A stretch of DNA of 64,000 bases, from the NCBI RefSeq assembly GCF_000733765.1, contig NZ_JPOG01000001.1, positions 1,860,001-1,924,000 on the forward strand. Direction: 5' to 3'. Source of the DNA: Algiphilus aromaticivorans DG1253. Its GTDB lineage: Bacteria > Pseudomonadota > Gammaproteobacteria > Nevskiales > Nevskiaceae. Both the position numbers and the translations under genes were made by a program. This document shows positions 29,021 to 37,743 of the stretch, piece after piece. Position 1 is the stretch's first letter; each line of letters begins with the position of its first letter. The notes below the pieces were generated by a model. It saw only the letters and a list, made by a program, of their open reading frames with translations, made no database searches and was not told where the DNA came from.

Positions 29021-29830
29021 TCAGCTCTCCTGCTGCGGGTCGTCGAAAGCACCGTGGCGCCCCGTGCCGCTGCTGAAGCGGCCTGCTCCAGTGCGTGTTT
29101 CCCCTGACTGCAGCGTGACGAGCCCATGGCGGAACTCGTTGCTGATGGCAGCCTGCTCGTCCATGCCCCACTGCTCACGCGCGCTGGCCCGGTCGCCGCG
29201 CATGCATTGCTGTGGAAAGCCAGCGAGTTGCCGTGCCAGCTCGCGCGCTGCGCTCAGTGCCTCGCCTTCTGGCACCAGCCGATTGACCAGCCCCATGGTC
29301 TCGGCTTCGGTGGCCTCGACGGCGCGGCCGGTGAGAATCAGATCCATGGCGCGACTCGCGCCGATCAGGCGTGGCAGGCGCACGGTACCGCCATCGATCA
29401 GCGGAACACCGAAGCGCCGGCAGAAGACGCCGAACACGGCTGTGGTGTCGGCGACGCGCAGGTCGCACCAGCAGGCCAGCTCCAGGCCACCCGCCACACA
29501 GTAGCCGCTGATCGCGGCGATGACCGGCTTCGATAGCTGCATGCGCGACGGCCCCATCGGGCCATCGCCCTCGGCATCGATGCGATTGGCGCGTTGCGGA
29601 TCGTCGCCCGCGACGGCCTTGAGGTCCGCTCCGGCGCAGAAGTGACCGCCCTCGCCGCTCAGGATAGCAACCGACAGCGCCTCGTCGGCCTCGAATGCGC
29701 GGAAGGCATCCGCCAGCCCCGCGGCAGTCGGCCCGTCAACGGCATTACGGCGCTCGGGCGCATCGATATAGACCTCCATGAGCGGCGGATCACGGAGGAT
29801 GCGGACGGTATCAACGGCGTGCGAAGGCAT
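29021..29830 (-). CDS. Crotonase-family enoyl-CoA hydratase (first gene of pair)
   Basis: 269 residues: APERRNAVDG, SGEGGHFCAGADLKA (oxyanion hole and CoA loop), GYCVAGGLELACWCDLRVA with a conserved Glu, and RFGVPLIDGGTVRLPRLIG. It resembles short enoyl-CoA hydratases of beta-oxidation. It is the first gene of a two-gene operon reading away from the acyl-CoA dehydrogenase, sharing an 86-bp control region with it. Confidence 0.92.
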   Translation of the reverse strand: MPSHAVDTVRILRDPPLMEVYIDAPERRNAVDGPTAAGLADAFRAFEADEALSVAILSGEGGHFCAGADLKAVAGDDPQRANRIDAEGDGPMGPSRMQLSKPVIAAISGYCVAGGLELACWCDLRVADTTAVFGVFCRRFGVPLIDGGTVRLPRLIGASRAMDLILTGRAVEATEAETMGLVNRLVPEGEALSAARELARQLAGFPQQCMRGDRASAREQWGMDEQAAISNEFRHGLVTLQSGETRTGAGRFSSGTGRHGAFDDPQQES

Positions 29831-29852
29831 GCGGAGAGCTCCCGGGTATCTG

Positions 29853-29899
29853 CAATAGATATTACATATATTGACGCTTTCCGCATACAGGAGTAATTT
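29853..29899 (+). promoter_or_regulatory. Promoter and operator-like palindrome of the acyl-CoA operon
   Basis: TTGACG (29871-29876), 17-bp spacer, TAATTT (29894-29899) upstream of the acyl-CoA dehydrogenase. An imperfect 21-bp palindrome with arms CAATA and TATTG (29853-29873) overlaps the -35, as expected for a repressor site. The PaaX-type and TetR-type regulators encoded downstream are candidate ligand-responsive repressors. Confidence 0.5.
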
Positions 29900-29916
29900 C
29901 CAGGTGAGCCATCACT

Positions 29917-31611
29917 ATGGACCGCGCCATGAACAAGCCGCAGATTCCGCTAAACCCCGACGCCCTCGCCGCCACGCACGAGGTCACCAATCAGCCACCA
30001 CCGCTGCAGGACTACAACGCCTTCGAGGGCGACACTGCGCTGGTCGAGGCGGTCAAGCGCGAGGGCGGCGCATGGGGCATCGAAGCGCTACGCGCCGACG
30101 GCGCACGCACCGGTAGTGAGGAAGTCATTTCCTGGGGCTACCGCGCCAACGCCTACAAGCCCGAGCTGCAAGCCTTCGACCGGCAGGGCCATCGCATCGA
30201 CCAGGTCGCCTACCACGAGGATTACCACCGACTGATGGCGCACTCGCTGCAGGCGGGTATCCACAGCTCGCCGTGGGCGGACCCGAAGCCCGGGGCACAC
30301 GTCGTGCGCTCGGCGCTGCAGTACATGCACTACCAGGTCGACGCCGGCCATCACTGCCCGGTCACCATGACCTTTGCCTGTGTGCCGGCCATCCGCACCA
30401 CGCCCTCGGTGGCCGAGCAGTGGCTGCCCGGCATCCTCACCGCCGACTACGACCCGCGCGACATCCCGCACACCCAGAAGCGGGCGCTCACCGTCGGCAT
30501 GGGCATGACCGAGAAGCAGGGCGGCTCCGATGTACGCATCAACACCACCAGCGCTCGGCCCGTCGGCAACGGCACCGGCCCGGGAGCAGTCTATGAACTG
30601 CTGGGCCACAAGTGGTTCACCTCGGCGCCCATGTGCGATGCCTTCCTGATGCTGGCGCAGACCGAGGGCGGACTGTCCTGTTTCCTGGTACCGCGCTGGC
30701 GCGAGGACGGCAGCAAGAACCCGATCCAGGTCCAGCGTCTGAAGAACAAGGCCGGCAACGTTTCCAACGCCTCCTCGGAAATCGAGCTGCGCGGCGCACA
30801 GGGCCGGATGCTTGGCGAAGAAGGCCGCGGCGTGCCCACCATCATCGAGATGGTGGCGATGACCCGCTACGACTGCATGGTCGGCTCGACGGCGAGCATG
30901 CGCCAGGCCACCGCCCAGGCAATCCACCACTGTGCACACCGCGAGGCCTTCGGCAAACGCCTGATCGAGCAGCCCGCAATGGCCAACGTGCTGGCCGATC
31001 TGCAGCTGGAAGTCGAGGGCGCACTTGCGCTCACCATGCGCATGGGGCGCGCGCTGGACAACCCGGACGACGAGCACGAGAAGCTGCTGCTGCGTCTCGG
31101 CCTGCCCACCGGCAAGTACTGGATCTGCAAGCGCAACCCGAACCACACCTACGAAGCCATGGAGTGCATCGGCGGCAACGGCGTCATGGATGACTTCATC
31201 ATGGCGCGCCTCTACCGCGACGCCCCCATCAACGCCATCTGGGAAGGCTCCGGCAATGTCCAGGCCCTGGATCTGCTACGCGCCATGAGCAAGTCGCCCG
31301 CCGCACTGGAGGTCTTCCTCGGCGAACTGGAGGCGGCACGTGGCATGCACGACCACTTTGACGCCGCCCTCGACCACCTGCACGCAGCGCTTTCCGACCA
31401 GGAGGCGCTGGAGCACCGCGCCCGCGATCTTGCCGAGCGCATGGCGCTGTGCATGCAGGCCTCCCTGTTGCTGCGCCACGGCAATGCACGCGTCGCGGAA
31501 GCCTTCACCGCCTCCCGGCTGGGGCCGGAGCACACCCACAACTACGGCGTGCTACCGCGCGGCCTGGACCTCGAGACCATCATCGCACGCGGCAACCCGC
31601 TGAAGCCGTGA
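29917..31611 (+). CDS. AidB-like acyl-CoA dehydrogenase
   Basis: 564 residues, longer than ordinary acyl-CoA dehydrogenases (~380) and like the AidB group. MTEKQGGSDVRINTTSA (flavin-binding region), KWFTSAPMCDAFLMLAQ, AHREAFGKRLIEQPAM and YEAMECIGGNGVMDDFIMARLYRDAPINAIWEGSGN are conserved, with a C-terminal helical extension. AidB proteins bind FAD and can bind DNA, but this operon of crotonases and regulators favours a catabolic acyl-CoA role. ATGs at 29917 and 29929 are both possible starts. Its stop overlaps the PaaX-type gene as GTGA. Confidence 0.92.
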   Translation: MDRAMNKPQIPLNPDALAATHEVTNQPPPLQDYNAFEGDTALVEAVKREGGAWGIEALRADGARTGSEEVISWGYRANAYKPELQAFDRQGHRIDQVAYHEDYHRLMAHSLQAGIHSSPWADPKPGAHVVRSALQYMHYQVDAGHHCPVTMTFACVPAIRTTPSVAEQWLPGILTADYDPRDIPHTQKRALTVGMGMTEKQGGSDVRINTTSARPVGNGTGPGAVYELLGHKWFTSAPMCDAFLMLAQTEGGLSCFLVPRWREDGSKNPIQVQRLKNKAGNVSNASSEIELRGAQGRMLGEEGRGVPTIIEMVAMTRYDCMVGSTASMRQATAQAIHHCAHREAFGKRLIEQPAMANVLADLQLEVEGALALTMRMGRALDNPDDEHEKLLLRLGLPTGKYWICKRNPNHTYEAMECIGGNGVMDDFIMARLYRDAPINAIWEGSGNVQALDLLRAMSKSPAALEVFLGELEAARGMHDHFDAALDHLHAALSDQEALEHRARDLAERMALCMQASLLLRHGNARVAEAFTASRLGPEHTHNYGVLPRGLDLETIIARGNPLKP

Positions 31612-32447
31612 GCGACGGCAGCGGGCCGGCGGCTCCCACGGACCGCCGGCCCAGCACGAAGCGGCTGCTGCTGGATCTGCTGCTGGCGATGGATCCCGAG
31701 CCGCTGCCGGCGCGCGACGCCGTGGCAGCCTGTTCCATCTTCGGCATCGGTGAGTCCAGCGCGCGCGTCACACTGACCCGGCTGTCGGCCGCCGGCCTGA
31801 TCGACAACGCCGAGCGCGGCAGCTATCGCCTCAGCCCTCCCGCGCATCAGCTGGCCGAGGAGGTCGCCACCTGGCGGCGCATCGAGCAACGCCTGCGTTC
31901 CTGGCCGGGGGACTTCGTCGTCATTCACACAACCGCCCTCGGCCGCAGCGATCGCCCAGCCCTGCGCCGTCGAGAGCGCGCCATGGCCATGCTCGGCTTT
32001 CGCGAGTACCGCCGCGGCCTGCATCTGCGCCCCAACAATATCGAGACCGATGTCGCTACCATCCGCCGCCGCCTGCACACCTTGGGGCTGGAGGCGGAAG
32101 CTCCCGTGTTCGTCGCCAGTGACTTCGGCGAAGCCGTCGCCGAGCGACTGCCGGCGCTCTGGGAAACCGGGAAACTGGACCGCAACTATCGCCATATCAC
32201 CGCGCGGCTGGAATCCTGGATGGCGCAGCATGAAGCGCTGAGCCTAGAGGCGGCGGCGCGCGAATCCTTCCTGCTCGGCGGCGAGGCCATCCGCCAACTC
32301 GTCTTCGACCCCCTGCTCCCCGAGCCCATGGTCGACGCCGACGCGCGGCGCGCACTGCTGCAGGCAACGCTGCGCTTCGACGCCCTCGGCCAGCGCATCT
32401 GGCGGCGCCTCTACGCGCGCAACGACGACACCAACCACGCTACCTGA
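31608..32447 (+). CDS. PaaX-family transcriptional regulator
   Basis: 279 residues from GTG 31608, overlapping the dehydrogenase stop. N-terminal winged helix (ARDAVAACSIFGIGESSARVTLTRLSAAGLI, then GSYRLSP) and the PaaX central/C-terminal region (RSWPGDFVVIHT, MLGFREYRRGLHLRPNNI). PaaX repressors typically respond to aryl-CoA thioesters such as phenylacetyl-CoA. Co-transcription with the dehydrogenase suggests it senses that pathway's CoA ester. The ligand is not deducible. Confidence 0.9.
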   Translation: MSDGSGPAAPTDRRPSTKRLLLDLLLAMDPEPLPARDAVAACSIFGIGESSARVTLTRLSAAGLIDNAERGSYRLSPPAHQLAEEVATWRRIEQRLRSWPGDFVVIHTTALGRSDRPALRRRERAMAMLGFREYRRGLHLRPNNIETDVATIRRRLHTLGLEAEAPVFVASDFGEAVAERLPALWETGKLDRNYRHITARLESWMAQHEALSLEAAARESFLLGGEAIRQLVFDPLLPEPMVDADARRALLQATLRFDALGQRIWRRLYARNDDTNHAT

Positions 32448-32489
32448 CATATCGCCTTTCGCGAGTTGCGTCGTAGCGCGCCATGATAG

Positions 32490-32503
32490 ATAGTGATTGC
32501 TAT
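32490..32503. promoter_or_regulatory. Operator-like palindrome before the amidohydrolase gene
   Basis: ATAGTGATTGCTAT, a palindrome of form ATAG-nn-AT-nn-CTAT in a short AT-rich stretch, 21 bp before the amidohydrolase ATG. A repressor bound here would block transcription; the TetR-type gene at the end of this pair is the natural candidate. Confidence 0.4.
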
Positions 32504-32523
32504 ATAAATTGCAGGAGACACTC

Positions 32524-34338
32524 ATGGCCGATGCGCGCTACGACATCGTCATCAAGAACGGCACAGTCTTCGATGGCCGCGGCAACCCGGGGCGGCGCCT
32601 GAATGTCGGCATCCGCGACGGCGAAGTCGTCACGCTCACCGAACTGCCGCTGAGCGAGGCCGGTGCCGAGGTCATCGACGCACAGGATCAATGGGTCATG
32701 CCCGGCATGCTGGACATGCACACCCACTACGACGCCGAGCTGGTGGCTGCGCCGGCACTGCGCGAGTCCGTCAAGCACGGCGTGACCACGGTCGCCGTCG
32801 GCTCCTGCTCGATCTCGATGATTCTCTCCGAGCCGGAGGATTGCTCGGACCTGTTCACGCGCGTCGAGAGCGTGCCGCGCGAGAAGGTCCTGCCCTTGCT
32901 GCAGCAGGCCAAGACCTGGGACAGCGCCGCGGGCTACGTCGACTTCCTCAAGCGCCATCCCCTCGGCCCCAATGTCGCCGCCTTCCTCGGGCATTCGGAT
33001 CTGCGCGTGCGCACCATGGGCCTGTCGCGCTCCGTTCAGCCCGGACTACGGCCGGAGCCTGCCGAGATGAAGGCCATGGAAGGCCATCTGGAGGAAGCTC
33101 TGGACGCCGGCATGATGGGGCTGTCCGGCATGACCAACCCCTGGGACAAGCTCGACGGCGATCGCGAGCGCTCGGCCTCGCTGCCCTCCAGCTACGCGCC
33201 CTGGTGGGAGCTACGCCGTCTGAATCGCATCCTGCGCCGGCGCGACAAGGTGCTGCAATCCGCGCCCAATCTCGTCACCAAGTACAACGCGCTGCTCTTC
33301 GGAATCACCTCGGCGGGCTGGTTCTTCCGGAAAAAGCTGAAGACCACGCTCATCACGCTGATGGCCGTCAAGGGGCAGGAATCGTTGCCGCGGCTAGCGG
33401 GTTTCCTCGCCAACTTCTTCAACCGCTTCTTCCGCGCCGATTTTCGCTGGGAGTCTCTGCCCACGCAGTTCGAAGTCTTCTCCGACGGCATCGATCTCGT
33501 CATCTTCGAGGAATTCGGCGCCGGCGAGGCCGTGCTGCATCTGGTCGATGAGCTGCAGCGCAACGAGCTGATGCGCGATCCGGAATACCGCAAGCGCTTC
33601 CGCAAGGACTACGAGAAGCGCTTCGGCGCCCGCGTCTGGCACCGCGATCTGGGCGATACCAACATCGTCGAGGCGCCGGACGCATCGCTGGTCGGCAAGA
33701 GCTTCGCCGATGTGGCCGCCGAACGCGGCGTGCACGAAGTCGACGCCTTTCTCGATCTCGTCGTCGAGCACGGCCGCAAGCTGCGCTGGCACACCGTCAT
33801 TGGCAACTACCGACCCGAGCAGGTGCGCTACATCGTCAACCAGCCCTGCACCCTGCTCGCCTTCAACGATTCCGGCGCGCACATCCGCAACATGGCCTTC
33901 TACAACTCGCAGCTGCGCTTTCTCAAGCAGGTGCGCGACAGCGCAGCGGCCGGCGACCCGGTCATGCCGCTGGAGAAGGCCATCTGGAAGCTCAGCGGCG
34001 AACTCGCCGACTGGTTCGACCTCGACGCCGGCCATCTGGAGGCCGGCGCGCGCGCCGACATCGCCGTGATCAACCCCGAAGGTCTCGGCGAGCAGCTCAG
34101 CGAGTTCGGCGAGGCCGACATCGAGAATCTCGATCTCAAGCGCTTGGTGAACCGCAGCGACCACGCCGTCACCGCCACCATCATCAACGGCCGCGCGGCC
34201 TTTCGCCAGGGCCGCTTCGCGCCCGAACTCGGTCAGCAAATCGGCTTCGGCACCTTCCTGCCGGCCGGCGCCCGCGGCGTGCGCGCCGCCACCCCCGCGA
34301 CTCCGGCGGAACAGGCTCCCGACGCCGCCCGCGCATGA
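32524..34338 (+). CDS. Amidohydrolase, N-acyl-D-amino-acid deacylase-like
   Basis: 604 residues from ATG 32524 behind GGAGA. N-terminal beta-sandwich (YDIVIKNGTVFDGRGNPGRRLNVGIRDGEV), metal-binding HTH in MLDMHTHYDAEL, KHGVTTVAVGSC, and a C-terminal amidohydrolase end (LEAGARADIAVINPEGL). It is larger than D-aminoacylases (~480) owing to an insert around residues 225-330. The substrate is uncertain: an N-acyl amino acid or a lactam/cyclic amide. It is coupled (ATGA) to the TetR regulator that follows. Confidence 0.85.
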   Translation: MADARYDIVIKNGTVFDGRGNPGRRLNVGIRDGEVVTLTELPLSEAGAEVIDAQDQWVMPGMLDMHTHYDAELVAAPALRESVKHGVTTVAVGSCSISMILSEPEDCSDLFTRVESVPREKVLPLLQQAKTWDSAAGYVDFLKRHPLGPNVAAFLGHSDLRVRTMGLSRSVQPGLRPEPAEMKAMEGHLEEALDAGMMGLSGMTNPWDKLDGDRERSASLPSSYAPWWELRRLNRILRRRDKVLQSAPNLVTKYNALLFGITSAGWFFRKKLKTTLITLMAVKGQESLPRLAGFLANFFNRFFRADFRWESLPTQFEVFSDGIDLVIFEEFGAGEAVLHLVDELQRNELMRDPEYRKRFRKDYEKRFGARVWHRDLGDTNIVEAPDASLVGKSFADVAAERGVHEVDAFLDLVVEHGRKLRWHTVIGNYRPEQVRYIVNQPCTLLAFNDSGAHIRNMAFYNSQLRFLKQVRDSAAAGDPVMPLEKAIWKLSGELADWFDLDAGHLEAGARADIAVINPEGLGEQLSEFGEADIENLDLKRLVNRSDHAVTATIINGRAAFRQGRFAPELGQQIGFGTFLPAGARGVRAATPATPAEQAPDAARA

Positions 34339-34988
34339 GCGCCGCGGTAGCCGCCCCCTCTCGGACGCAGGCCGAGCGGCGTGCAGCCACGCGCCGCCGC
34401 CTGCTCGATGCCGCCGCCGAGGTACTGGTCGCCCAGGGTTATGCACGCGCTTCGGTGCAGGCCATCGTGTCTCAGGCGGGACTCTCGCAGGGGGCGCTTT
34501 TCGGGCATTTCGACACGCGGCTGGATCTCATGCGCGCGGTCGCGGATGACGTCGGCGACCGGCTGATCAGCGCCTATGGCGAAGCATTTCGGCAGGCCGG
34601 CACGACCGGTCACGAAGACTGGCTGCGCGCGGCGCTGGAGCTGGTGCGCAGCAACTGCCGCTCGCGCCTGCATCAGGCCTGGTTCGAGCTGCTCATGGCC
34701 GCGCGCAGCGACCTGAATCTGCACGTCGCGCTGGCTCCGGCGTGGAGCCGCCACATGTCGCGCGTTCAGCGCATTGCTGCACAGCTCATGCCGGCGGCCG
34801 CCACGCGCATGGGCGCCGATTTCGAAGTCTCGGTGGATGCCGCGGTCACGATGCTGCACGGCGAAGCCGTGGACAACTTCGTACGCGCCGATGCAGCGGC
34901 GGACGAAGCGCGCATGCGCTGGCTCTGCGAGAGCCTGCGCATGCGGCTCGAAGCAGCTCCGGCCGCCCCGCGGGCGACCGGAGCCTAG
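34335..34988 (+). CDS. TetR-family regulator
   Basis: 217 residues. N-terminal helix-turn-helix RRLLDAAAEVLVAQGYARASVQAIVSQAGLSQGALFGHFDTRLDLM is canonical TetR; the rest is a helical ligand domain. Its start overlaps the amidohydrolase stop (ATGA), so it probably controls that gene and possibly the nearby acyl-CoA genes. Confidence 0.93.
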   Translation: MSAAVAAPSRTQAERRAATRRRLLDAAAEVLVAQGYARASVQAIVSQAGLSQGALFGHFDTRLDLMRAVADDVGDRLISAYGEAFRQAGTTGHEDWLRAALELVRSNCRSRLHQAWFELLMAARSDLNLHVALAPAWSRHMSRVQRIAAQLMPAAATRMGADFEVSVDAAVTMLHGEAVDNFVRADAAADEARMRWLCESLRMRLEAAPAAPRATGA

Positions 34989-35000
34989 ATCAAAACCGGA

Positions 35001-35672
35001 TCAGAAGTCCCAGCGCAGGCCGGCGTTGTAGCCGTAGGTCCGCAGCTCGCTGCTCTGGTGATAGACCTGCCCGCCGAGACTCAGGCGGATATCGGGCGCA
35101 TTGGGCATCAGCAAGCGGAGCGGAAGCATGATGTTGCCGCCAAAGGTAATGCTGTCATACGAAGAATCGACTGTTCTCACGGAATCAGCATTTCCGTCAT
35201 CAGTGGTATCGGCAGGGAAGCCCTTGCTGTATTCAGTGCGCGCATAGCCCACAGGAAACGACAGCTCAAACATGTCGAAAACCACCGCGTGCGGCACCAC
35301 GAACAAGCCGTAGTAGAGATCCGTCTCAATATCGTTAGAGACCTGCGCGTTCGCTTCTTCCAGCGGCACATCCAGCTCGCCGGAATAGTCGCCGTCGCGC
35401 ACACCCGCTCCAATATGAGCCTCGAAGGTCAGGAAGGAGCCACGCCCGACGAAGTTCTCAGGACGCACACCAAGCTTGACGTTGACGAAGTCACTCTTGA
35501 AATCTTCGTTGCTGAGCGCTGCGGAATCCGTCTCCGAGAAGGAGACATTGGTGTTGGCGTAATCCGCCGCCACGGTGTACTTAACGCTGCGGTCTTCGCC
35601 GAACAGGCCGGCCATCGCGACCGTAGGTGCGCTGCATGCGCAGGCGATGATGACAACGGCTGTTTTTTTCAT
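35001..35672 (-). CDS. Outer-membrane beta-barrel protein
   Basis: 223 residues from ATG 35672 with a signal peptide (MKKTAVVIIACACSAPTVAMA). The mature part has alternating amphipathic strands (KYTVAADYANTNVSF; SFLTFEAHIGAGV; DIRLSLGGQVYHQ) and ends in WDF, the C-terminal aromatic recognised by the BAM complex. Porin/adhesin-like small barrel of about 8-10 strands; function unknown. It stands alone, with the Nudix gene divergent. Codon use is slightly more AT-rich than its neighbours. Confidence 0.8.
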   Translation of the reverse strand: MKKTAVVIIACACSAPTVAMAGLFGEDRSVKYTVAADYANTNVSFSETDSAALSNEDFKSDFVNVKLGVRPENFVGRGSFLTFEAHIGAGVRDGDYSGELDVPLEEANAQVSNDIETDLYYGLFVVPHAVVFDMFELSFPVGYARTEYSKGFPADTTDDGNADSVRTVDSSYDSITFGGNIMLPLRLLMPNAPDIRLSLGGQVYHQSSELRTYGYNAGLRWDF

Positions 35673-35827
35673 GGACTCCCCACTCCCGGTACTTGTAGTG
35701 AATTCGCGCCGACAGCTTGCCCCCGCCAGCGGCGTTGCGGGGATCATGTCCGATCGGGCACGCCGATGTCCAGCCTTTGCTAGGCTCAATTTATGGCTTT
35801 CACCTTCCCGCTACCGGTGCGTCCGGC

Positions 35828-36409
35828 ATGAAGTACTGCTCGGACTGCGCCGCGCCGCTACGCGTAGAGGTTCCGGCCGGCGACAACATGCCGCGCAAGG
35901 TCTGCTCGAGCTGCGGCGCCATTCATTACCGCAATCCGCGCGTGATCGTCGGAGCGATCTGCGAGTACGAAGGGCAGCTCCTGCTCTGCCGGCGCGATAT
36001 CGAGCCCCGGCGCGGCTTCTGGACCTTTCCAGCGGGTTTTCTGGAAGTGGGCGAAACGACCGCAGAGGGCGCGGCACGCGAGACCTTCGAGGAGTCCGGC
36101 GCCAAGGTGGAAATCGAGGACCTCTGCGCCATCATCAACGTGCCCTATATCGCGCAGGTCTACATGAGCTACCGCGCGCGTATGACCAATCCCCACCACC
36201 ACATCACGCCGGAAAGCTCCGAGACCTGCCTCATTGCCCCCGAGGACATTCCCTGGGACTATCTCGCTTTCCCGACGATCTGGCACAGCCTGAAGTTCTG
36301 GATGGCCGACCGCGCAGCCGGTACGCGAAGCTTCCACACCCTCGACCTCACTACGCGACCACGCGAACCGATCGCGCGGGAACGCAGCGCCGACGTAGCT
36401 GACGAATGA
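35828..36409 (+). CDS. Nudix hydrolase with N-terminal zinc ribbon
   Basis: 193 residues from ATG 35828. The zinc-ribbon Cys pairs CSDC and CSSC precede a Nudix domain with the complete box [23 protein letters not shown] (G-x5-E-x7-REUxEExGU). Nudix enzymes cleave nucleoside diphosphate derivatives with magnesium. The ribbon recalls NudC-like NADH pyrophosphatases, but the protein is shorter and the substrate is open. It ends with a conserved [16 protein letters not shown] segment. Confidence 0.9.
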   Translation: MKYCSDCAAPLRVEVPAGDNMPRKVCSSCGAIHYRNPRVIVGAICEYEGQLLLCRRDIEPRRGFWTFPAGFLEVGETTAEGAARETFEESGAKVEIEDLCAIINVPYIAQVYMSYRARMTNPHHHITPESSETCLIAPEDIPWDYLAFPTIWHSLKFWMADRAAGTRSFHTLDLTTRPREPIARERSADVADE

Positions 36410-36473
36410 CAAGGGTATCGGCGCCCGGATCGTTATACTTCTCAGCTGTCACACGAGCGCGCGGAAAACGCAC

Positions 36474-36797
36474 ATGACCTTCGTCGTCACCGAAAACTGC
36501 ATCAAGTGCAAGTACACCGACTGCGTGGAAGTCTGCCCGGTGGATTGCTTCCATGAGGGCCCGAACTTTCTCGTCATCGACCCCGAGGAGTGCATCGACT
36601 GCACCCTCTGCGAGCCCGAGTGCCCGGTGAACGCCATCTACGCCGAGGACGACCTGCCCGAAGAGCAGGCGCACTTCCTCGAGCTCAATACCGAGCTGTC
36701 GAAGGAATGGCCCGTCATCACCGAGCAGAAGGACCCGCCGCCCGACGCGGCCGAGTGGGAGGACAAGCCCGACAAGCTCGAGCTACTGGAACGCTGA
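36474..36797 (+). CDS. fdxA: FdxA, 7Fe ferredoxin
   Basis: 107 residues, the usual length. The first cluster region [18 protein letters not shown] and second [13 protein letters not shown] give the 3Fe-4S plus 4Fe-4S pattern of FdxA. An acidic C-terminal extension follows. Cytosolic electron carrier. Monocistronic, between the Nudix gene and a convergent dsbC. Confidence 0.96.
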   Translation: MTFVVTENCIKCKYTDCVEVCPVDCFHEGPNFLVIDPEECIDCTLCEPECPVNAIYAEDDLPEEQAHFLELNTELSKEWPVITEQKDPPPDAAEWEDKPDKLELLER

Positions 36798-36805
36798 GGC
36801 ACCCA

Positions 36806-36829
36806 CCCGCCGCCCGTAGCGGCGGCGGG
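36806..36829. terminator. Hairpin between convergent fdxA and dsbC
   Basis: CCCGCCGCC, 6-nt loop, GGCGGCGGG: a perfect 9-bp GC stem in the 55-bp gap between the two convergent genes. No T-run, so rho-independent activity is uncertain. Confidence 0.45.
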
Positions 36830-36852
36830 CGGGAGTTGCTCCCGGCCTTGGC

Positions 36853-37680
36853 TTACTGCGCCGCCGCGAGCGGATCCTGTTCCGGCTCGGAGTCCAGACG
36901 CGCGGCCAGCCGGTCGGCCGGCACGTAGCCCTGCACCACCTCGCCGTTGGGCAGCACCATCATCGGCGTACCGCGCAGGCCCAGCTGCCTGCCAACGAGC
37001 AGATGCTGGTCGACCGGGTGGTCACAGCTCCTGGTGCCCGGATCCTTGCCCTGCTTGGCGCGCGTCAGCGCCTCCTTACGGTCCTCACTGCACCAGGTGG
37101 CGACGGCCTTTCGGTAGGAAGCGCTGTTCTGGCCGCTGCGCGGATAGAGCAGGTAGCGGATACCGATGCCGGCATCGAGATACTGGTCGATCTCGGAATG
37201 CAGCTTGCGGCAATAGCCGCAATCGATGTCTGTGAATACGGTCACCATGTGCTTGGTATCGTCGCCACCGAAAGTGATGGAACGCTCCGCAGCATCGTCC
37301 AGCACCTTCTTGCGCGCCCCGCGGCGCCGCTCCTCGGTGATCTGCCGGCCGGTGGCTAGGTCGATGAGGTCGCCTTCCAGCAGGTAGCGCCCGTCGGCAG
37401 TGACGTAACCCATTGCCATGCCGCGCGAAAGCTCGTAGAGGCCGTCGACCGGGGTTTCACGCAATTCGCTTTCAGCCAGATTCGGAACACGTTTGGCGAG
37501 CTTCTCGCGCAGCGCCGACATCTCAGGGCTATCCGGCGCCTTCCGCTGCGTCGACTCGGCGGCCTGAGCCCCGGCTTCGCTGCTATCGGCGGGCTGACCG
37601 TCGGCGTCGGATTCGGCGGCGCTGCAGGCCGAAACAAAGACGACGGCAGCAGCAGCGAGGGAGATCAGATAGGCGGGCAT
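36853..37680 (-). CDS. dsbC: DsbC-type disulfide isomerase with a lipobox
   Basis: 275 residues from ATG 37680. The thioredoxin-fold catalytic domain has CGYC (DIDCGYCRKLH) and the cis-Pro loop GTPMMVLPNG; a cystatin-like dimerisation domain (ELRETPVDGLYELSRGMAMGYV) precedes it. It reshuffles wrong disulfides in the periplasm. The signal sequence ends VSAC (Cys about 19), a lipobox, and is followed by a ~45-residue acidic Ser/Ala-rich linker, so this DsbC may be a lipoprotein. The gene follows xerD, the usual order. Confidence 0.94.
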   Translation of the reverse strand: MPAYLISLAAAAVVFVSACSAAESDADGQPADSSEAGAQAAESTQRKAPDSPEMSALREKLAKRVPNLAESELRETPVDGLYELSRGMAMGYVTADGRYLLEGDLIDLATGRQITEERRRGARKKVLDDAAERSITFGGDDTKHMVTVFTDIDCGYCRKLHSEIDQYLDAGIGIRYLLYPRSGQNSASYRKAVATWCSEDRKEALTRAKQGKDPGTRSCDHPVDQHLLVGRQLGLRGTPMMVLPNGEVVQGYVPADRLAARLDSEPEQDPLAAAQ

Positions 37681-37743
37681 GAATATTTCCACTAAGGCGA
37701 TGTTGGGAGGGATACGACTTGGACGTCGCACGCGCGACGACGT

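Noticed and set aside
27825-29504. 559-codon plus-strand frame starting in the island and crossing attR
   Set aside because: It is antisense to both crotonase genes and spans the integration boundary, which a real gene would be unlikely to do.
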